A program made the position numbers and the translations under genes. A stretch of 64,000 bases of DNA from Chlorogloeopsis sp. ULAP01 (lineage in GTDB: Bacteria; Cyanobacteriota; Cyanobacteriia; Cyanobacteriales; Nostocaceae): the NCBI RefSeq assembly GCF_030381805.1, contig NZ_JAUDRH010000017.1, positions 62,001-126,000 of the forward strand, in the 5' to 3' direction. Under the pieces are notes generated by a model, which made no database searches, was not told where the DNA came from, and was given only the letters and a program-made list of their open reading frames with translations. This document shows positions 27,008-36,431 of this stretch, in pieces (the first letter of the stretch is position 1; each line of letters begins with the position of its first letter).

Positions 27008-27991
27008 CTATCTGCTGCTACCTTCATTAACTTGACAATGCCTTCGACGGATATCCCGCCAGATTTGTGTAGCAGCAAGCGCTCCATCAGCTGCTGCAAT
27101 AACTACTTGATTTAGTCCGACTTTGAGGTCCCCAATTGCAAAAATTCGGGGATGGGAGGTACAAGCCATCTTATCCGTAACCAAATTACCACCCTGCTTT
27201 TCCAGATTGAATCCTTGGAGATAATCGGCGTGATATTTTGAACCCATTGAGATTAATCCAGCTTCTAACTCAATCACTGTACCATCTTCCAGTTCTACTC
27301 CACTCATCTGGTGGTTCTTGCCCAAAAATTGCTTAATAGGTGTTTCCACCAACTGATAACCATATTTCTGTAATTTCTGACGCAACTGGAATTCCACCTC
27401 AAATTTCCCCTGGGTAAACAAAGTAATGTAAGGTGTAAACCAACCAAGAGGAAAGACTACTTCTGCATTACTGTTGCTATTTGCAAACACACCTACCTTT
27501 TTGTTTGTCATTTCATAGCCATCGCAGATGAGACATACGTGCAGATTGTACCCAGCATAATCGTAAACATTTTGCGTATTTTCCATCTCTGCCAAGTAGT
27601 CAATAATACCACTAGCCACAATTAGGTATTTGGAACGAAAGGTTTGATAGACGCTATCTTGCCTGCCAACTTTGACGTGCACGGCAAAGGTTTCTCCTTC
27701 ATCTACTACTTCTTCCACATAACCATCAAGAAGGTCTCCGCCAAGGGATAAGTAATGTTCTCTACCTTGCTTAAGCAGCGTGCGACCAGGTGTGTCTGCA
27801 GGCAAACCCACGTAATTGTGCAGTTCTTGCATCCAGAATGATCGGGCTTTGCCTTTATCGATAATTAGACTGGAGAGGAGATAACGTTGTAGATAAATTC
27901 CAGCAGACAAACCGCCTGCTCCGCCACCAACAACAATTGCATCATAAATGTGGTCAGTATGTTCTGCAAGAGTTCGTTTTGTGAGTTTCAT
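27008..27991 (-). CDS. Thioredoxin reductase-like FAD/NAD(P) oxidoreductase
   Basis: 327 residues. FAD-binding GxGxxG is seen in VVGGGAGGLSAGIYLQR (about 18-34), the active-site pair CLICDG (two Cys two residues apart) around residue 155, and the late FAD motif ARIFAIGDL-like PRIFAIGDLKVG (about 282-293). The length and CxxC fit low-molecular-weight thioredoxin reductase or the Fd/NADPH-type relatives found in cyanobacteria. Ribosome site GAGGAC precedes ATG. It stands alone, facing transposase debris downstream. Confidence 0.87.
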   Translation of the reverse strand: MKLTKRTLAEHTDHIYDAIVVGGGAGGLSAGIYLQRYLLSSLIIDKGKARSFWMQELHNYVGLPADTPGRTLLKQGREHYLSLGGDLLDGYVEEVVDEGETFAVHVKVGRQDSVYQTFRSKYLIVASGIIDYLAEMENTQNVYDYAGYNLHVCLICDGYEMTNKKVGVFANSNSNAEVVFPLGWFTPYITLFTQGKFEVEFQLRQKLQKYGYQLVETPIKQFLGKNHQMSGVELEDGTVIELEAGLISMGSKYHADYLQGFNLEKQGGNLVTDKMACTSHPRIFAIGDLKVGLNQVVIAAADGALAATQIWRDIRRRHCQVNEGSSR

Positions 27992-28732
27992 AGCTTTGTC
28001 CTCATAGCAACTTGAATTTTAAATAGGACATTGACAAATTTAAGATTTAATAAGGACGGCAACGAACTCAAGAATGCTGCCATTGTTGATAACCAGTAGG
28101 TAAAAAGCACAGAGATAGTAGGGGATGTAGGTTATGACGGAGCTAAGTTGGTCAAAGATCACAAGCGGTATCTCTTGGTTGAGTTGTGATCGCTTATCTT
28201 AGTGCCATTTTATTATGAGGCTTTAAAGTCATAGGATTTGTAGCGAGCAATTTGGTAGTTGTAGAACTTTTTCTGTAAAGACATGATTATCCTACACCTC
28301 CAACAATTAATTGGTAAATAATAGTCAAATTAACTTTTTGGTTTGCTTAGTAAAGCGCAAGTATTATTTTTAAATCTCAAATGTTGTAGAAATAACATGC
28401 ATCAGCATCGGATGGGCAACATTGCTGTTGCGATTTAAGTAATATCGTTTATAGGCGACGACTCTGAGCGCTTCTTCATAGTGAATGCCCGCCTGCTGGA
28501 ATACCTCAAAAACTTGGGTTGCAGCACAATGCTGCCGCCACGGCTATCGAGTTGATGAAGAGAACGTTCGTAAATCATTACGTCCCAAGCAATTGCTCAA
28601 AGCAAAACTCCTGCCAACAATCTGTCTAGCAATCTGCCAATGATGAATGAACACGCGTTTTCCTAAAGATTGCATTTTTCATATTCTCCTCGGCATTGCT
28701 TTTAGCATTCTCAGCGTGGTTTCAAGTCATGA
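27992..28732. other. Gap with IS5 and unknown-gene scraps
   Basis: At 28121-28188 (+) the frame reads GYDGAKLVKDHKRYLLVEL, a fragment of an IS5-type transposase. On the minus strand around 28374-28680, broken frames read VFEVFQQAGIHYEEALRVVA and LNRNSNVAHPMLMHVI, the remains of an unidentified gene. No intact gene is supported. Confidence 0.45.
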
Positions 28733-29893
28733 TTACGTAGAGATATCTATTGTTCCAAACCGGATACCTGCGATGCCGATAAGCAGGAGCCCAGCAAGAC
28801 AAACACCTGTCCACTGAAAAGCGCTCCAACCATAAGTTCCAACGACCGATCCCAAAGATGCGCCTAAAAATGTGGAGACCATGAACACGGTATTAAGTCG
28901 GCTGCGAGCATCGGGAAGCAAGCTATACACTTTGACTTGATTGGCAACTAAAGCACCTTGGCTACTCAAGTTGAGTAACATGCTACCCACGATTAAGCCC
29001 CACACCTGAGTTTCAAATTTCCAAAAGATTAGATACGCTGCAATTGAAGCTACGAGCGCCATGCCGACCATTGATCGTAGGGTCTTTGCTGTTCCACGAG
29101 CGGCAATTTGTCCTAATACCGGAGCTGCTAAAATTCCTCCAATTCCAACGAAGCCGAACAGACCAACCACATTACTGCCATATGAGTAAGGAGGGCGCGT
29201 TAACAAAAACGCCAATGTTGACCAAAACACACTCAATGCACCAAACAGTATCGCTTGAATTAAACTGGCTTCGCGAAGGACGGGCTGCGATTTCACTAAT
29301 CCCCACAGCGATTGCAATAATTGTAAATAGGTCAGCTTTAGGGTGGGCTGGCTTTTCGGCAGCAATTGAGCAGACGCGATCGCTAATGCAGTCATCCCAC
29401 CACCCGCGCTCCAATAAATACTGCGCCAGCCATATTGTTCTCCGAGCCATCCACCTACTGGTCTTGCAAGCAAGCTGCCGACAAACAAGGCACTCATCAG
29501 ATTACCTACGATTTTGCCTTGTGCATTCGGTGGAACTAACTCAGTGGCAAACGGCAGCAGAATCTGCGCGACAATCGTCGTTGCTCCAATTCCATAGCTT
29601 GCCACGACTAAACTGTTGAGGTTTGGAGAGAGTGCAGCTATAATCAAAACGCTTGCGGTGATGAGTAGCATCGTCACAATTAGTTGCCGACGCTCTAGTC
29701 GATCCCCTAACGGAACGAAAAGTAGCAGTCCAGACGCATACCCCAGTTGAGTGAGTGTGGGAATCCAGCCGACTTGATCGGCACTGGCATTGAAACTTTC
29801 AGCAATCGCCGCAAGTATCGGCTGATTATAGTAAAGATTGGCAACGGCAACGGCACACGTAATTGCCATTAACCAAAACATTTGAAGGGTCAT
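28733..29893 (-). CDS. MFS transporter
   Basis: 386 residues with about 12 hydrophobic segments, e.g. MFWLMAITCAVAVANLYYNQ at the start, and the loop-2/3 signature GDRLERRQLI between helices 2 and 3. The NLYYNQPIL motif is typical of the DHA-like MFS group often annotated as drug or sugar efflux. The start is 11 bases downstream of the stop of the TMEM175-like gene, so both are probably on one transcript. The substrate is unknown. Confidence 0.9.
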   Translation of the reverse strand: MTLQMFWLMAITCAVAVANLYYNQPILAAIAESFNASADQVGWIPTLTQLGYASGLLLFVPLGDRLERRQLIVTMLLITASVLIIAALSPNLNSLVVASYGIGATTIVAQILLPFATELVPPNAQGKIVGNLMSALFVGSLLARPVGGWLGEQYGWRSIYWSAGGGMTALAIASAQLLPKSQPTLKLTYLQLLQSLWGLVKSQPVLREASLIQAILFGALSVFWSTLAFLLTRPPYSYGSNVVGLFGFVGIGGILAAPVLGQIAARGTAKTLRSMVGMALVASIAAYLIFWKFETQVWGLIVGSMLLNLSSQGALVANQVKVYSLLPDARSRLNTVFMVSTFLGASLGSVVGTYGWSAFQWTGVCLAGLLLIGIAGIRFGTIDIST

Positions 29894-29904
29894 ACGGATT
29901 CAAC

Positions 29905-30567
29905 TTAAGCGTCTTTTGCAAGTTCTTGATCAAAGCAAGCAAGCTGTTGATCGATCGCACCAGGTAATAGGTAAAATAAGGAGATAGCACCACACAAAAG
30001 AAGGCTGAGTGTCGCATTAACCAACGCTAAGGTTGCAGCCAAAGAATATGAAATTGGATAGCCCATGCTCCAAATTGACGCTTGACGAACAATATGTCGT
30101 TGAATCAAGTTTTCGCTCTTGATATACCTATTTAGAACGTAAAACCAAAGTGCATTGTAAACATATCCAGTAATCGCGAGTGAAAACCCATAAAAGCCAA
30201 CAATGCTTGGATACTGGCTGTACTGCCCCACAATCGCTGTCGAGCATGGAATAAATGCAATACACATTAACAGAAATAAATTCAGCGTTAACGTGATTCG
30301 ATCCACCCGTTTGAGAAAATGAAATAGGGCATGGTGATTTAGCCAAATCACACCAATTACAATGAAACTCGTTGCGTAAGTCAGGACATGTGGCACAAGA
30401 TGTAAGAGTTCTCGCCAAATCGCTGTCGGCGAAGCATGAGAAAGATCAGCAATCCGAATTTCAATCGCGAGTAGAGTCGCTGCGATCGCGAATACGCCAT
30501 CACTGAATGCCTCGAAGCGGTTGAGACTCATCAGTGATGTTCGCTGTTGAATGAAAGACTGAGACAT
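29905..30567 (-). CDS. TMEM175-family potassium channel (DUF1211)
   Basis: 220 residues with six hydrophobic segments. The family signature RxxxFSDGVFAIA is present as NRFEAFSDGVFAIA near residues 16-29. Bacterial members are potassium-permeable channels. The ATG at 30567 overlaps the stop of the upstream RR-TrxR remnant (TAATG), showing that it once formed part of a coupled operon with it. Confidence 0.9.
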   Translation of the reverse strand: MSQSFIQQRTSLMSLNRFEAFSDGVFAIAATLLAIEIRIADLSHASPTAIWRELLHLVPHVLTYATSFIVIGVIWLNHHALFHFLKRVDRITLTLNLFLLMCIAFIPCSTAIVGQYSQYPSIVGFYGFSLAITGYVYNALWFYVLNRYIKSENLIQRHIVRQASIWSMGYPISYSLAATLALVNATLSLLLCGAISLFYLLPGAIDQQLACFDQELAKDA

Positions 30568-30703
30568 TAAGCCATTTCCTTCAAGTATTTATGCACAAAG
30601 GTTACTGCCATTGCTCCTCACCCACTGCCGAAGCTACACGCTTGACGGAATCATGCCGAACATCCCCAGCAGCGAAGGAACCTGGAACACTGGTTTCAAG
30701 ATT
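30566..30703 (-). pseudogene. C-terminal scrap of an RR-TrxR fusion gene
   Basis: The minus strand reads NLETSVPGSFAAGDVRHDSV, KRVASAVGE, and after one missing base GAMAVTFVHKYLKEMA, stopping at TAATG with the TMEM175 start. This corresponds to the last about 45 residues of the intact RR-TrxR fusion at 54087-55748 (LETSVPGIFAVGDVRHKSV). The rest has been deleted between here and catalase. Confidence 0.75.
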
Positions 30704-30839
30704 TTACCGGGCGTGTTGGATAGTGGAGAGAACTTTTGCTTAGTTGATGTACTATCGGCGACTGGTTATCGATTACGAGACTTTACCATCAACTGCCGAA
30801 ACCTTCATTTATGTAGCAATGATTCGTATTATGGTTAGG

Positions 30840-32309
30840 CTAATCGCCTAACAATTGAGACTTTTCGTACATTCTCTGAGCAACTCCTTCAGCATAAGCC
30901 TGATCTGCCTTGGCAAAATGTGCAAGTTGTCTTTCGATGATAAATTGTGGTACACCCTTCATTGAGTCTGCAATGTTGCCGAATAGCCGCTGTTTTGAGT
31001 CTTCTGGCAACAATCGAAATAGATTACCTGCTTGAGTGTAATCGTCGTTGTCAACGCGGTGATCGTAACGATCTGCATCACCAAAAATCTTCAATGGTGG
31101 TTCCTGATACTGTGGATTTGCTACTGGCCCCCCAAAGCTATTTGGTTCATAGTTAACCGACCCACCATCATTACCGTCAAAACGCATCAAGCCATCACGG
31201 TGGTAGGTATGCGTTCCAGTTGCATGGGGACAGTTCACTGGCAAACTTTCATAGTTGACACCCAGTCGATAGCGATGGGCATCAGTGTAGGACAAGATGC
31301 GTGCCTGAAGCATTTTATCTGGACTAAAGGAAATTCCCGGCACGACGTTGGAGGGAGCAAAGGCAGCTTGTTCAATTTGGGCAAAATAGTTTTCTGAATT
31401 GCGGTTGAGTTCAATGATTCCCACTTCAATAAGAGGGTAATCTTGATGTGGCCAAACCTTAGTTAAGTCGAAAGGATTGTAAGGTGTCTTTTGTGCATCC
31501 GCTTCTGGCATAATCTGTACAAAGAAACGCCATCTGGGATAGTTACCCTGCTCAATCGCATAGAATAGGTCACGCTGAAAACTTTCGCGGTCTTCTCCAA
31601 TAATCTTAGCGGCTTGCTCATTCGTGAGGTTGCGAATACCCTGTAGAGTTTTGAGATGAAATTTGACCCAAAAACGCTGATTGTTTGTGTTAATTAAACT
31701 AAAAGTATGGCTACCATAGCCATTCATATGACGATAGCTTGCAGGTAATCCGCGATCGCTAAACAGAATTGTCACTTGATGCAGACTTTCAGGTGAGAGC
31801 GACCAGAAGTCCCACATGGCAGTAGGATTACGCAAATTGGTTTTGGGGTTGCGCTTTTGGGTGCGGATGAAATCGCTGAACTTGAGCGGATCGCGCACAA
31901 AGAAGACTGGAGTGTTGTTCCCGACTAAATCCCAGTTACCTTCTTCAGTGTAGAATTTGAGGGCAAAGCCACGCACATCTCGCTCCGCATCAGCAGCACC
32001 ACGTTCGCCTGCCACTGTGGAAAACCTAACGAGAACTTCGGTTTGTTTGCCAACTTGTGAAAAAAGTTTTGCCTTTGTATATTGTGTAATGTCATTTGTA
32101 ACGGTAAAAACACCATAAGCTCCAGAACCTTTAGCGTGAACCACCCGTTCTGGAATGCGCTCACGGTTGAAGTGGGCCATCTTCTCAATCAAGTAAAAGT
32201 CTTGCATGAGCAGTGGGCCTCGTGGTCCGGCTGTCAGGGAGTTTTGATTATCAGCAACTGGTATTCCTGCATCTGTAGTCAATATCTTTTTATTTTGATT
32301 CTCGTCCAT
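30840..32309 (-). CDS. katA: Catalase, heme monofunctional (small-subunit clade)
   Basis: 489 residues. Distal His in RVVHAKGSGAYGVF (about 57-70), distal Asn region SLSPESLHQVTILFSDRG, and proximal heme Tyr in ARILSYTDAHRYRLG (about 340-354). Length and NYEPNSFGGP fit clade 3 catalases. It decomposes hydrogen peroxide. It lies 64 bases after the histidine kinase and was followed by the RR-TrxR and channel genes, a stress-linked unit. Its last 54 bases are partly repeated at 38857-38910. Confidence 0.95.
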   Translation of the reverse strand: MDENQNKKILTTDAGIPVADNQNSLTAGPRGPLLMQDFYLIEKMAHFNRERIPERVVHAKGSGAYGVFTVTNDITQYTKAKLFSQVGKQTEVLVRFSTVAGERGAADAERDVRGFALKFYTEEGNWDLVGNNTPVFFVRDPLKFSDFIRTQKRNPKTNLRNPTAMWDFWSLSPESLHQVTILFSDRGLPASYRHMNGYGSHTFSLINTNNQRFWVKFHLKTLQGIRNLTNEQAAKIIGEDRESFQRDLFYAIEQGNYPRWRFFVQIMPEADAQKTPYNPFDLTKVWPHQDYPLIEVGIIELNRNSENYFAQIEQAAFAPSNVVPGISFSPDKMLQARILSYTDAHRYRLGVNYESLPVNCPHATGTHTYHRDGLMRFDGNDGGSVNYEPNSFGGPVANPQYQEPPLKIFGDADRYDHRVDNDDYTQAGNLFRLLPEDSKQRLFGNIADSMKGVPQFIIERQLAHFAKADQAYAEGVAQRMYEKSQLLGD

Positions 32310-32373
32310 GATTGAAGTTCCAATAATTTTGTAACGCTTTTGTTAGAGGATTTTGTGTCAACACATATCCTGG

Positions 32374-33762
32374 TTAGGATTGATTGATGGGCAGACGAAC
32401 CTTAAAGCTTGTGTTGCTTGGTTCCGAAAACAAGCGAATGTCTCCGTGATGCTGAAACACTACAATACGATAGGCAATCTCTAAACCTAATCCCGTCCCT
32501 GCACCGACCTCCTTCGTTGTAAAAAACGGCTCAAAGATTCGGGACTGAATCTCCAGAGGAATGCCTGGTCCATTATCTGCTATCTCCACCAGCACGTAGT
32601 CAATCTCTCGTGCAGTGCGCACCCAAATCTGCCCAAATTCGCCTAGTGCATCGATAGCGTTGTCAATTAGATTCGTCCAAACCTGGTTGAGTTCGGTGCC
32701 ATATGCACTAATGCGCGGCAGATTCGGGTCGTACTCGCGTGTTACAACAATGCCGCTCTTCTTTCTTAGTTTATAACTGAGGATGGTTAGTGTACTTTCA
32801 AGACCCTCATGCACATCTACCTCTTGCAGTGAGGATTGATCCATGTAGGAGTACGCCTTAACAGCCTTAACTAGCTCGGAGATGCGAGTAGTACCCTGTT
32901 TGAGCACATCCAGCAGACTTATTACACTCAGCGTTGCCTCCAGCCACTTCAGCACATCGCTAAGTGCATCGACGCTCAAGTGCGATCTAATCAATTCCAA
33001 TTCAGTAGTGTTAATTCCAGCTGCAACTAGGGTAGAAACGAAGGTCCATCCATCGGCAATATCGTGATCTTCCAGCCAGTTCGCTAATTCGTCTTCCAGC
33101 TTAATTTGAGTCAACGGATCTAAACGGTTGGGAGTAGTGAAGTGCTCAATAGCATCACGCTTTAGCTTCGAGAGACACTGGAGTTGAACTGGCGTGAGGT
33201 GTTGCTCAATCGGTCTAAGTGCAAGGGCTTCTAATATCGCGATTGGAGTGCGCAACTGTTCCGCAACCCGATGTACTGCTGATGCTGGATTATTGATCTC
33301 ATGAGCAAGACCAGCAGCTAGTGTACCCAAGGATATGAGTTTCTCGTGCTGTTGAGATAAGACCTGCAACTCTTGCATTCGCCTTGCCATACAACCAAGT
33401 ATAACTTTTCTAACTGACGGACAGATTACGAGCATCTGCCAAAAATCGTCTTTTTTTATACAATACACATGGCTTCTGCATACTGCTTGCCCACTTGCCA
33501 AGTGAACGGTACCCGTAAGTAGAGGAACTTCTCCTAAAAACATACCAGTATCGTATGTATTTAAAAAAAGCTCCTGGTTATAAATCTTTCTCGAAATCCG
33601 CACAGTTCCTTCGAGTACCACATAAAAGAGTTCGACTGGCTCTCCTTGATTAAACAGCATTTCTCCTGGATTCAGCCAGACCTGAATACCCTGCGTTAGG
33701 TACTGAAGTTGCTCCTCTGTTAATTCTTGAAACAGGGGTATTTTACGTAATGCCTCAAGCAT
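32374..33762 (-). CDS. Histidine kinase with N-terminal cyclic nucleotide-binding domain
   Basis: 462 residues. The first about 130 form a cNMP-binding domain (FNQGEPVELFYVVLEGTVRI). The phosphoacceptor box is LAAGLAHEINNPASAV (about 150-165). The ATPase domain shows N box NLIDNAIDAL, G1 DNGPGIP, F box IFEPFFTTK and G2 GTGLGL. In cyanobacteria such kinases often sit next to a response regulator fused to a TrxR-like flavoprotein; here only a scrap of that partner survives at 30566-30703, while an intact one is at 54087. It probably controls the catalase/flavoprotein stress unit. No transmembrane segment was seen. Confidence 0.93.
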   Translation of the reverse strand: MLEALRKIPLFQELTEEQLQYLTQGIQVWLNPGEMLFNQGEPVELFYVVLEGTVRISRKIYNQELFLNTYDTGMFLGEVPLLTGTVHLASGQAVCRSHVYCIKKDDFWQMLVICPSVRKVILGCMARRMQELQVLSQQHEKLISLGTLAAGLAHEINNPASAVHRVAEQLRTPIAILEALALRPIEQHLTPVQLQCLSKLKRDAIEHFTTPNRLDPLTQIKLEDELANWLEDHDIADGWTFVSTLVAAGINTTELELIRSHLSVDALSDVLKWLEATLSVISLLDVLKQGTTRISELVKAVKAYSYMDQSSLQEVDVHEGLESTLTILSYKLRKKSGIVVTREYDPNLPRISAYGTELNQVWTNLIDNAIDALGEFGQIWVRTAREIDYVLVEIADNGPGIPLEIQSRIFEPFFTTKEVGAGTGLGLEIAYRIVVFQHHGDIRLFSEPSNTSFKVRLPINQS

Positions 33763-33818
33763 CGCAAGAACCTAGACAGTTTCTACTTTGTTACATCTTC
33801 CGCAAATTTTAATGAGAC

Positions 33819-34043
33819 TTAAGTATTGGTGACTGGCATAGCACTAGAGGCGATCGCCTTTGCCATCTTCCGTGTATTACAGTAGTCGTTGTAGAAATTA
33901 TCAATAAATTTGTCATTTTTCATCTCCTTGGTTTTGTTCAGCAACGGCATTTCCTGCCAGCAGATCCGGCAGAACCAGCACATTTGGTTATTACGAATAT
34001 GTTGTAGTAGTTGATGGGAGCAGCAAGGACAATTTTTCACCAA
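33819..34043 (-). CDS. Small zinc-ribbon protein
   Basis: 74 residues with CPCC near the N-terminus (residues 5-8) and CRIC about 20 residues later, followed by WQEMP: a four-cysteine ribbon of a type frequent in Nostocales. The C-terminal half is polar. Function unknown; the metal-binding role is inferred from cysteine spacing. Confidence 0.6.
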   Translation of the reverse strand: MVKNCPCCSHQLLQHIRNNQMCWFCRICWQEMPLLNKTKEMKNDKFIDNFYNDYCNTRKMAKAIASSAMPVTNT

Positions 34044-34070
34044 AGCAGCTAGTCTATAGCTGACCGCTGA

Positions 34071-34104
34071 CTACTGTAAACTCCCGGAGGGCAGTTTACA
34101 GTAG
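34071..34104. promoter_or_regulatory. 12-bp-arm hairpin upstream of the zinc-ribbon gene
   Basis: Perfect arms CTACTGTAAACT and AGTTTACAGTAG with a 10-base loop CCCGGAGGGC. No T-run. It lies 28 bases upstream of the zinc-ribbon start and could be an operator or leader hairpin. Confidence 0.45.
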
Positions 34105-34691
34105 GGTAAGCATTGATCGAGAAATCACTCCGAGCCATTGCTGCCCAAAATAAAGCTTTCCACTCTAGATAACTTCACTTTCATTAATCAGCACAAAAAT
34201 CAGCACAAAAATGCTTGTCTTTTATCCTGGCAATTTAAAAATGTTTTCTCCAGGGAATATTAGGAAGTTAAATAAGAAATTAAAAAAATATATATTTTGC
34301 TGGTTCAACACCTATGTGCTTTTTAAGCATATAAAATTTTGATAAAAATGACTAAATTGAGGAAAAAAGAACGCTGTCAGTGACGTATCTGAAATTAATA
34401 TTAAGCGAAGCGAAACATAAGATTCTGAAGGATAGCGAAGAATGGCATTCCGGTGCAAGATGTGAATTTACTGAATTTGTAGTAAAAACAGGTGGTAGAT
34501 GCGATCGCAATCGTTTCCACTGTTTGTCTGTTAATTAGTTACGTCTCATATTACGAGATTACCGTGATTTGCAAACACGCCCTAACCTTGATAAGTTCAT
34601 CCTTAACACCCGGATGTTCGCTTGTTAAAACTTTTTTGAAGTTGAAAATTGGAATTGATTGATCACGCAACAAACAAAAGGAGCATGAAGA
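34105..34691. other. Non-coding stretch
   Basis: A/T-rich, no supported ORF and no clear repeats apart from short GCACAAAAAT doublets near 34190-34210. Confidence 0.4.
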
Positions 34692-34823
34692 ATGCAACTG
34701 AACCACGTTAACCATATCAGCGCTTCTGTCCGCGATCTGGATCGCTCGATTGAGTTTTACCGTGACCTTACAGGCGGTGAACTTGAGAATGAAGGAAGAG
34801 GAAACAGTCCGTCTGGTGGATAA
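34692..34823 (+). pseudogene. Truncated VOC (glyoxalase-like) gene
   Basis: ATG 34692 with an upstream GGAG opens a frame reading MQLNHVNHISASVRDLDRSI, EFYRDLTGG, the first beta-alpha-beta unit of VOC/glyoxalase proteins. It ends after 43 residues at TAA 34821. A different frame (34789-34926) then gives VRLVDNLVNEMKTAKREF, a TAA, and LRQISHFYKADPDYGMWVKV, which seems to belong to another broken gene. Confidence 0.6.
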
Positions 34824-35045
34824 CCTTGTCAATGAAATGAAAACTGCCAAGCGGGAATTCTAACTTCGGCAAATTTCCCACTTCTATAAGGCTGATCCAG
34901 ACTACGGCATGTGGGTCAAGGTTTAAACATCGATATCAAAAAGGAAGTGCTTAATTAGTGAGCAAGTCGCACTGAAACATAATCAATAGTCTGATCAGTT
35001 CCCTTCTAATATAAGCAGGAGTTGCTTAAGGGATGTATCAAAATA

Positions 35046-35624
35046 ATGAGGCTTTATATGCAGAAGCGAACTAACTACTACAAAGATTTATCAGCTGATT
35101 ATTCTAGACCAGGACTTGTTCCTGATGATCTAGGGAAAAAACTCATCAGTGATGCTGAGAAGTATATTGCACTTCAAAAACCAACTTTGCCTGAAATTAC
35201 TCCCGAATACACCTTACAACTCATAGAAAAAGAGAATAAGGAATGGTGGCCAACTCACTGTGAAGCTTTGCGGCAAGCTAGAGGTGATCTACTAGCAGGT
35301 GAGTACACCGATAATCTAGTTTACTTTTGTCAAGATGGGCCTTTTTACGGCAAAACAGCAGGGACAAAACGAGAAGCAAACTGGTGGGCAATTATTGCTC
35401 AACCAGAGGTAACTATGGTTTGGCCCATTGTGATGTTTCATGGTGAAACTGTCTATTTTGAATGGAAATGTCTTGACGACGAGACAAATGAAACTTTAGC
35501 TAAGGGAAATGTGACATATCTGCGTCGTGGACATAGAGGTGGATGCTACCTCAAAACTGAGCAGCTGACCTTTTACAGGGATGTTTTTGCATCCGAGAGA
35601 CTAATGAAGTTAATCACCACTTAG
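35046..35624 (+). CDS. SnoaL/NTF2-like fold protein
   Basis: About 192 residues, predicted cone-like alpha+beta fold: helical N-terminus, then DNLVYFCQDGPFYGKTAGT, VTMVWPIVMFHGETVYFEWK and a terminal strand YLKTEQLTFYRDVF. This pattern resembles SnoaL-like proteins, which serve as cyclases, isomerases or dehydratases. It is followed nine bases later by the carboxymuconolactone decarboxylase-like gene, so the two share a transcript. The start is uncertain (35022, 35046 or 35058 are in frame). Confidence 0.7.
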   Translation: MRLYMQKRTNYYKDLSADYSRPGLVPDDLGKKLISDAEKYIALQKPTLPEITPEYTLQLIEKENKEWWPTHCEALRQARGDLLAGEYTDNLVYFCQDGPFYGKTAGTKREANWWAIIAQPEVTMVWPIVMFHGETVYFEWKCLDDETNETLAKGNVTYLRRGHRGGCYLKTEQLTFYRDVFASERLMKLITT

Positions 35625-35633
35625 AGGTCAATC

Positions 35634-36380
35634 ATGATGAAAAAATCTAATGTTACAGAAGCATTCCAAGCTTTTAATGACATAAATTCAGCTTTTGGCG
35701 GTCTGACAGAGTGGTATGCTCGTGGAGTCCAAGAAAGTTCCGGTCTGACTCTGAAACAGCGTGCTTTAATGTCCATTGCTTGCGATGTTTGCGAACAAAC
35801 ACTATACGGCTCACTGGAATTCCACATCAAAATGGCCTTAGAAAATGGTGCGACTCGCCAGGACGTGAAAGAAGCAATCTTGCATATGGGAGTGTACGGA
35901 GCCTACCCTAAGTGTTTTGAAACAATTGCCAGGCTGAAGGAAATTTACACAGAATTCGACCAAAAGGGTCTGTATCTCACTGGAGATAAGGTTTCGCACC
36001 CCAAGCCAGAGCATAACTGGATATTAGATACCGATGTCAAAGATGGACTGATAGCATTTGAACCTCAGTATGGCGATCTCTCGTCACGTATGGCAGGTGA
36101 GGTTTGGGGACGTCCTGGTTTGACACCAATGGAACGGGTCTATATTTCTATCTCAGGCGATGTGTGCCAGCAGACATTAAGTGCAGATGGTCCTTTTCCT
36201 TTCCATGCCAACTTGTGCCTCCAAAATGGGATGACACGAAAGCAGGTACGCGAGATGATCATGTACCTGACGGTTGATGTTGGCTTCTTAAGAGTCTGGA
36301 ATGCACTCGAAGCACTCAATGCACATTTTACCAGACTAGATTCTCAAATCGCAGAACCACTTGCAGGTTCACGTAAATAA
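35634..36380 (+). CDS. Carboxymuconolactone decarboxylase-like protein, two-domain
   Basis: 248 residues with two CMD/AhpD-like halves: LTLKQRALMSIACDVCEQ with HIKMALENGATRQDVKEAIL in the first and LTPMERVYISISGDVCQQ with HANLCLQNGMTRKQVREMIM in the second. Each half retains a Cys and His in the usual active-site region but not the full CxxC of AhpD. Gene neighbours (SnoaL-like, amidohydrolase) suggest ring-cleavage or polyketide-like chemistry; the substrate is unknown. Confidence 0.85.
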   Translation: MMKKSNVTEAFQAFNDINSAFGGLTEWYARGVQESSGLTLKQRALMSIACDVCEQTLYGSLEFHIKMALENGATRQDVKEAILHMGVYGAYPKCFETIARLKEIYTEFDQKGLYLTGDKVSHPKPEHNWILDTDVKDGLIAFEPQYGDLSSRMAGEVWGRPGLTPMERVYISISGDVCQQTLSADGPFPFHANLCLQNGMTRKQVREMIMYLTVDVGFLRVWNALEALNAHFTRLDSQIAEPLAGSRK

Positions 36381-36431
36381 CAAATAGTCGTTATTTGCAA
36401 GTTACATTCTTAGCTCACAAGTTATATTACG

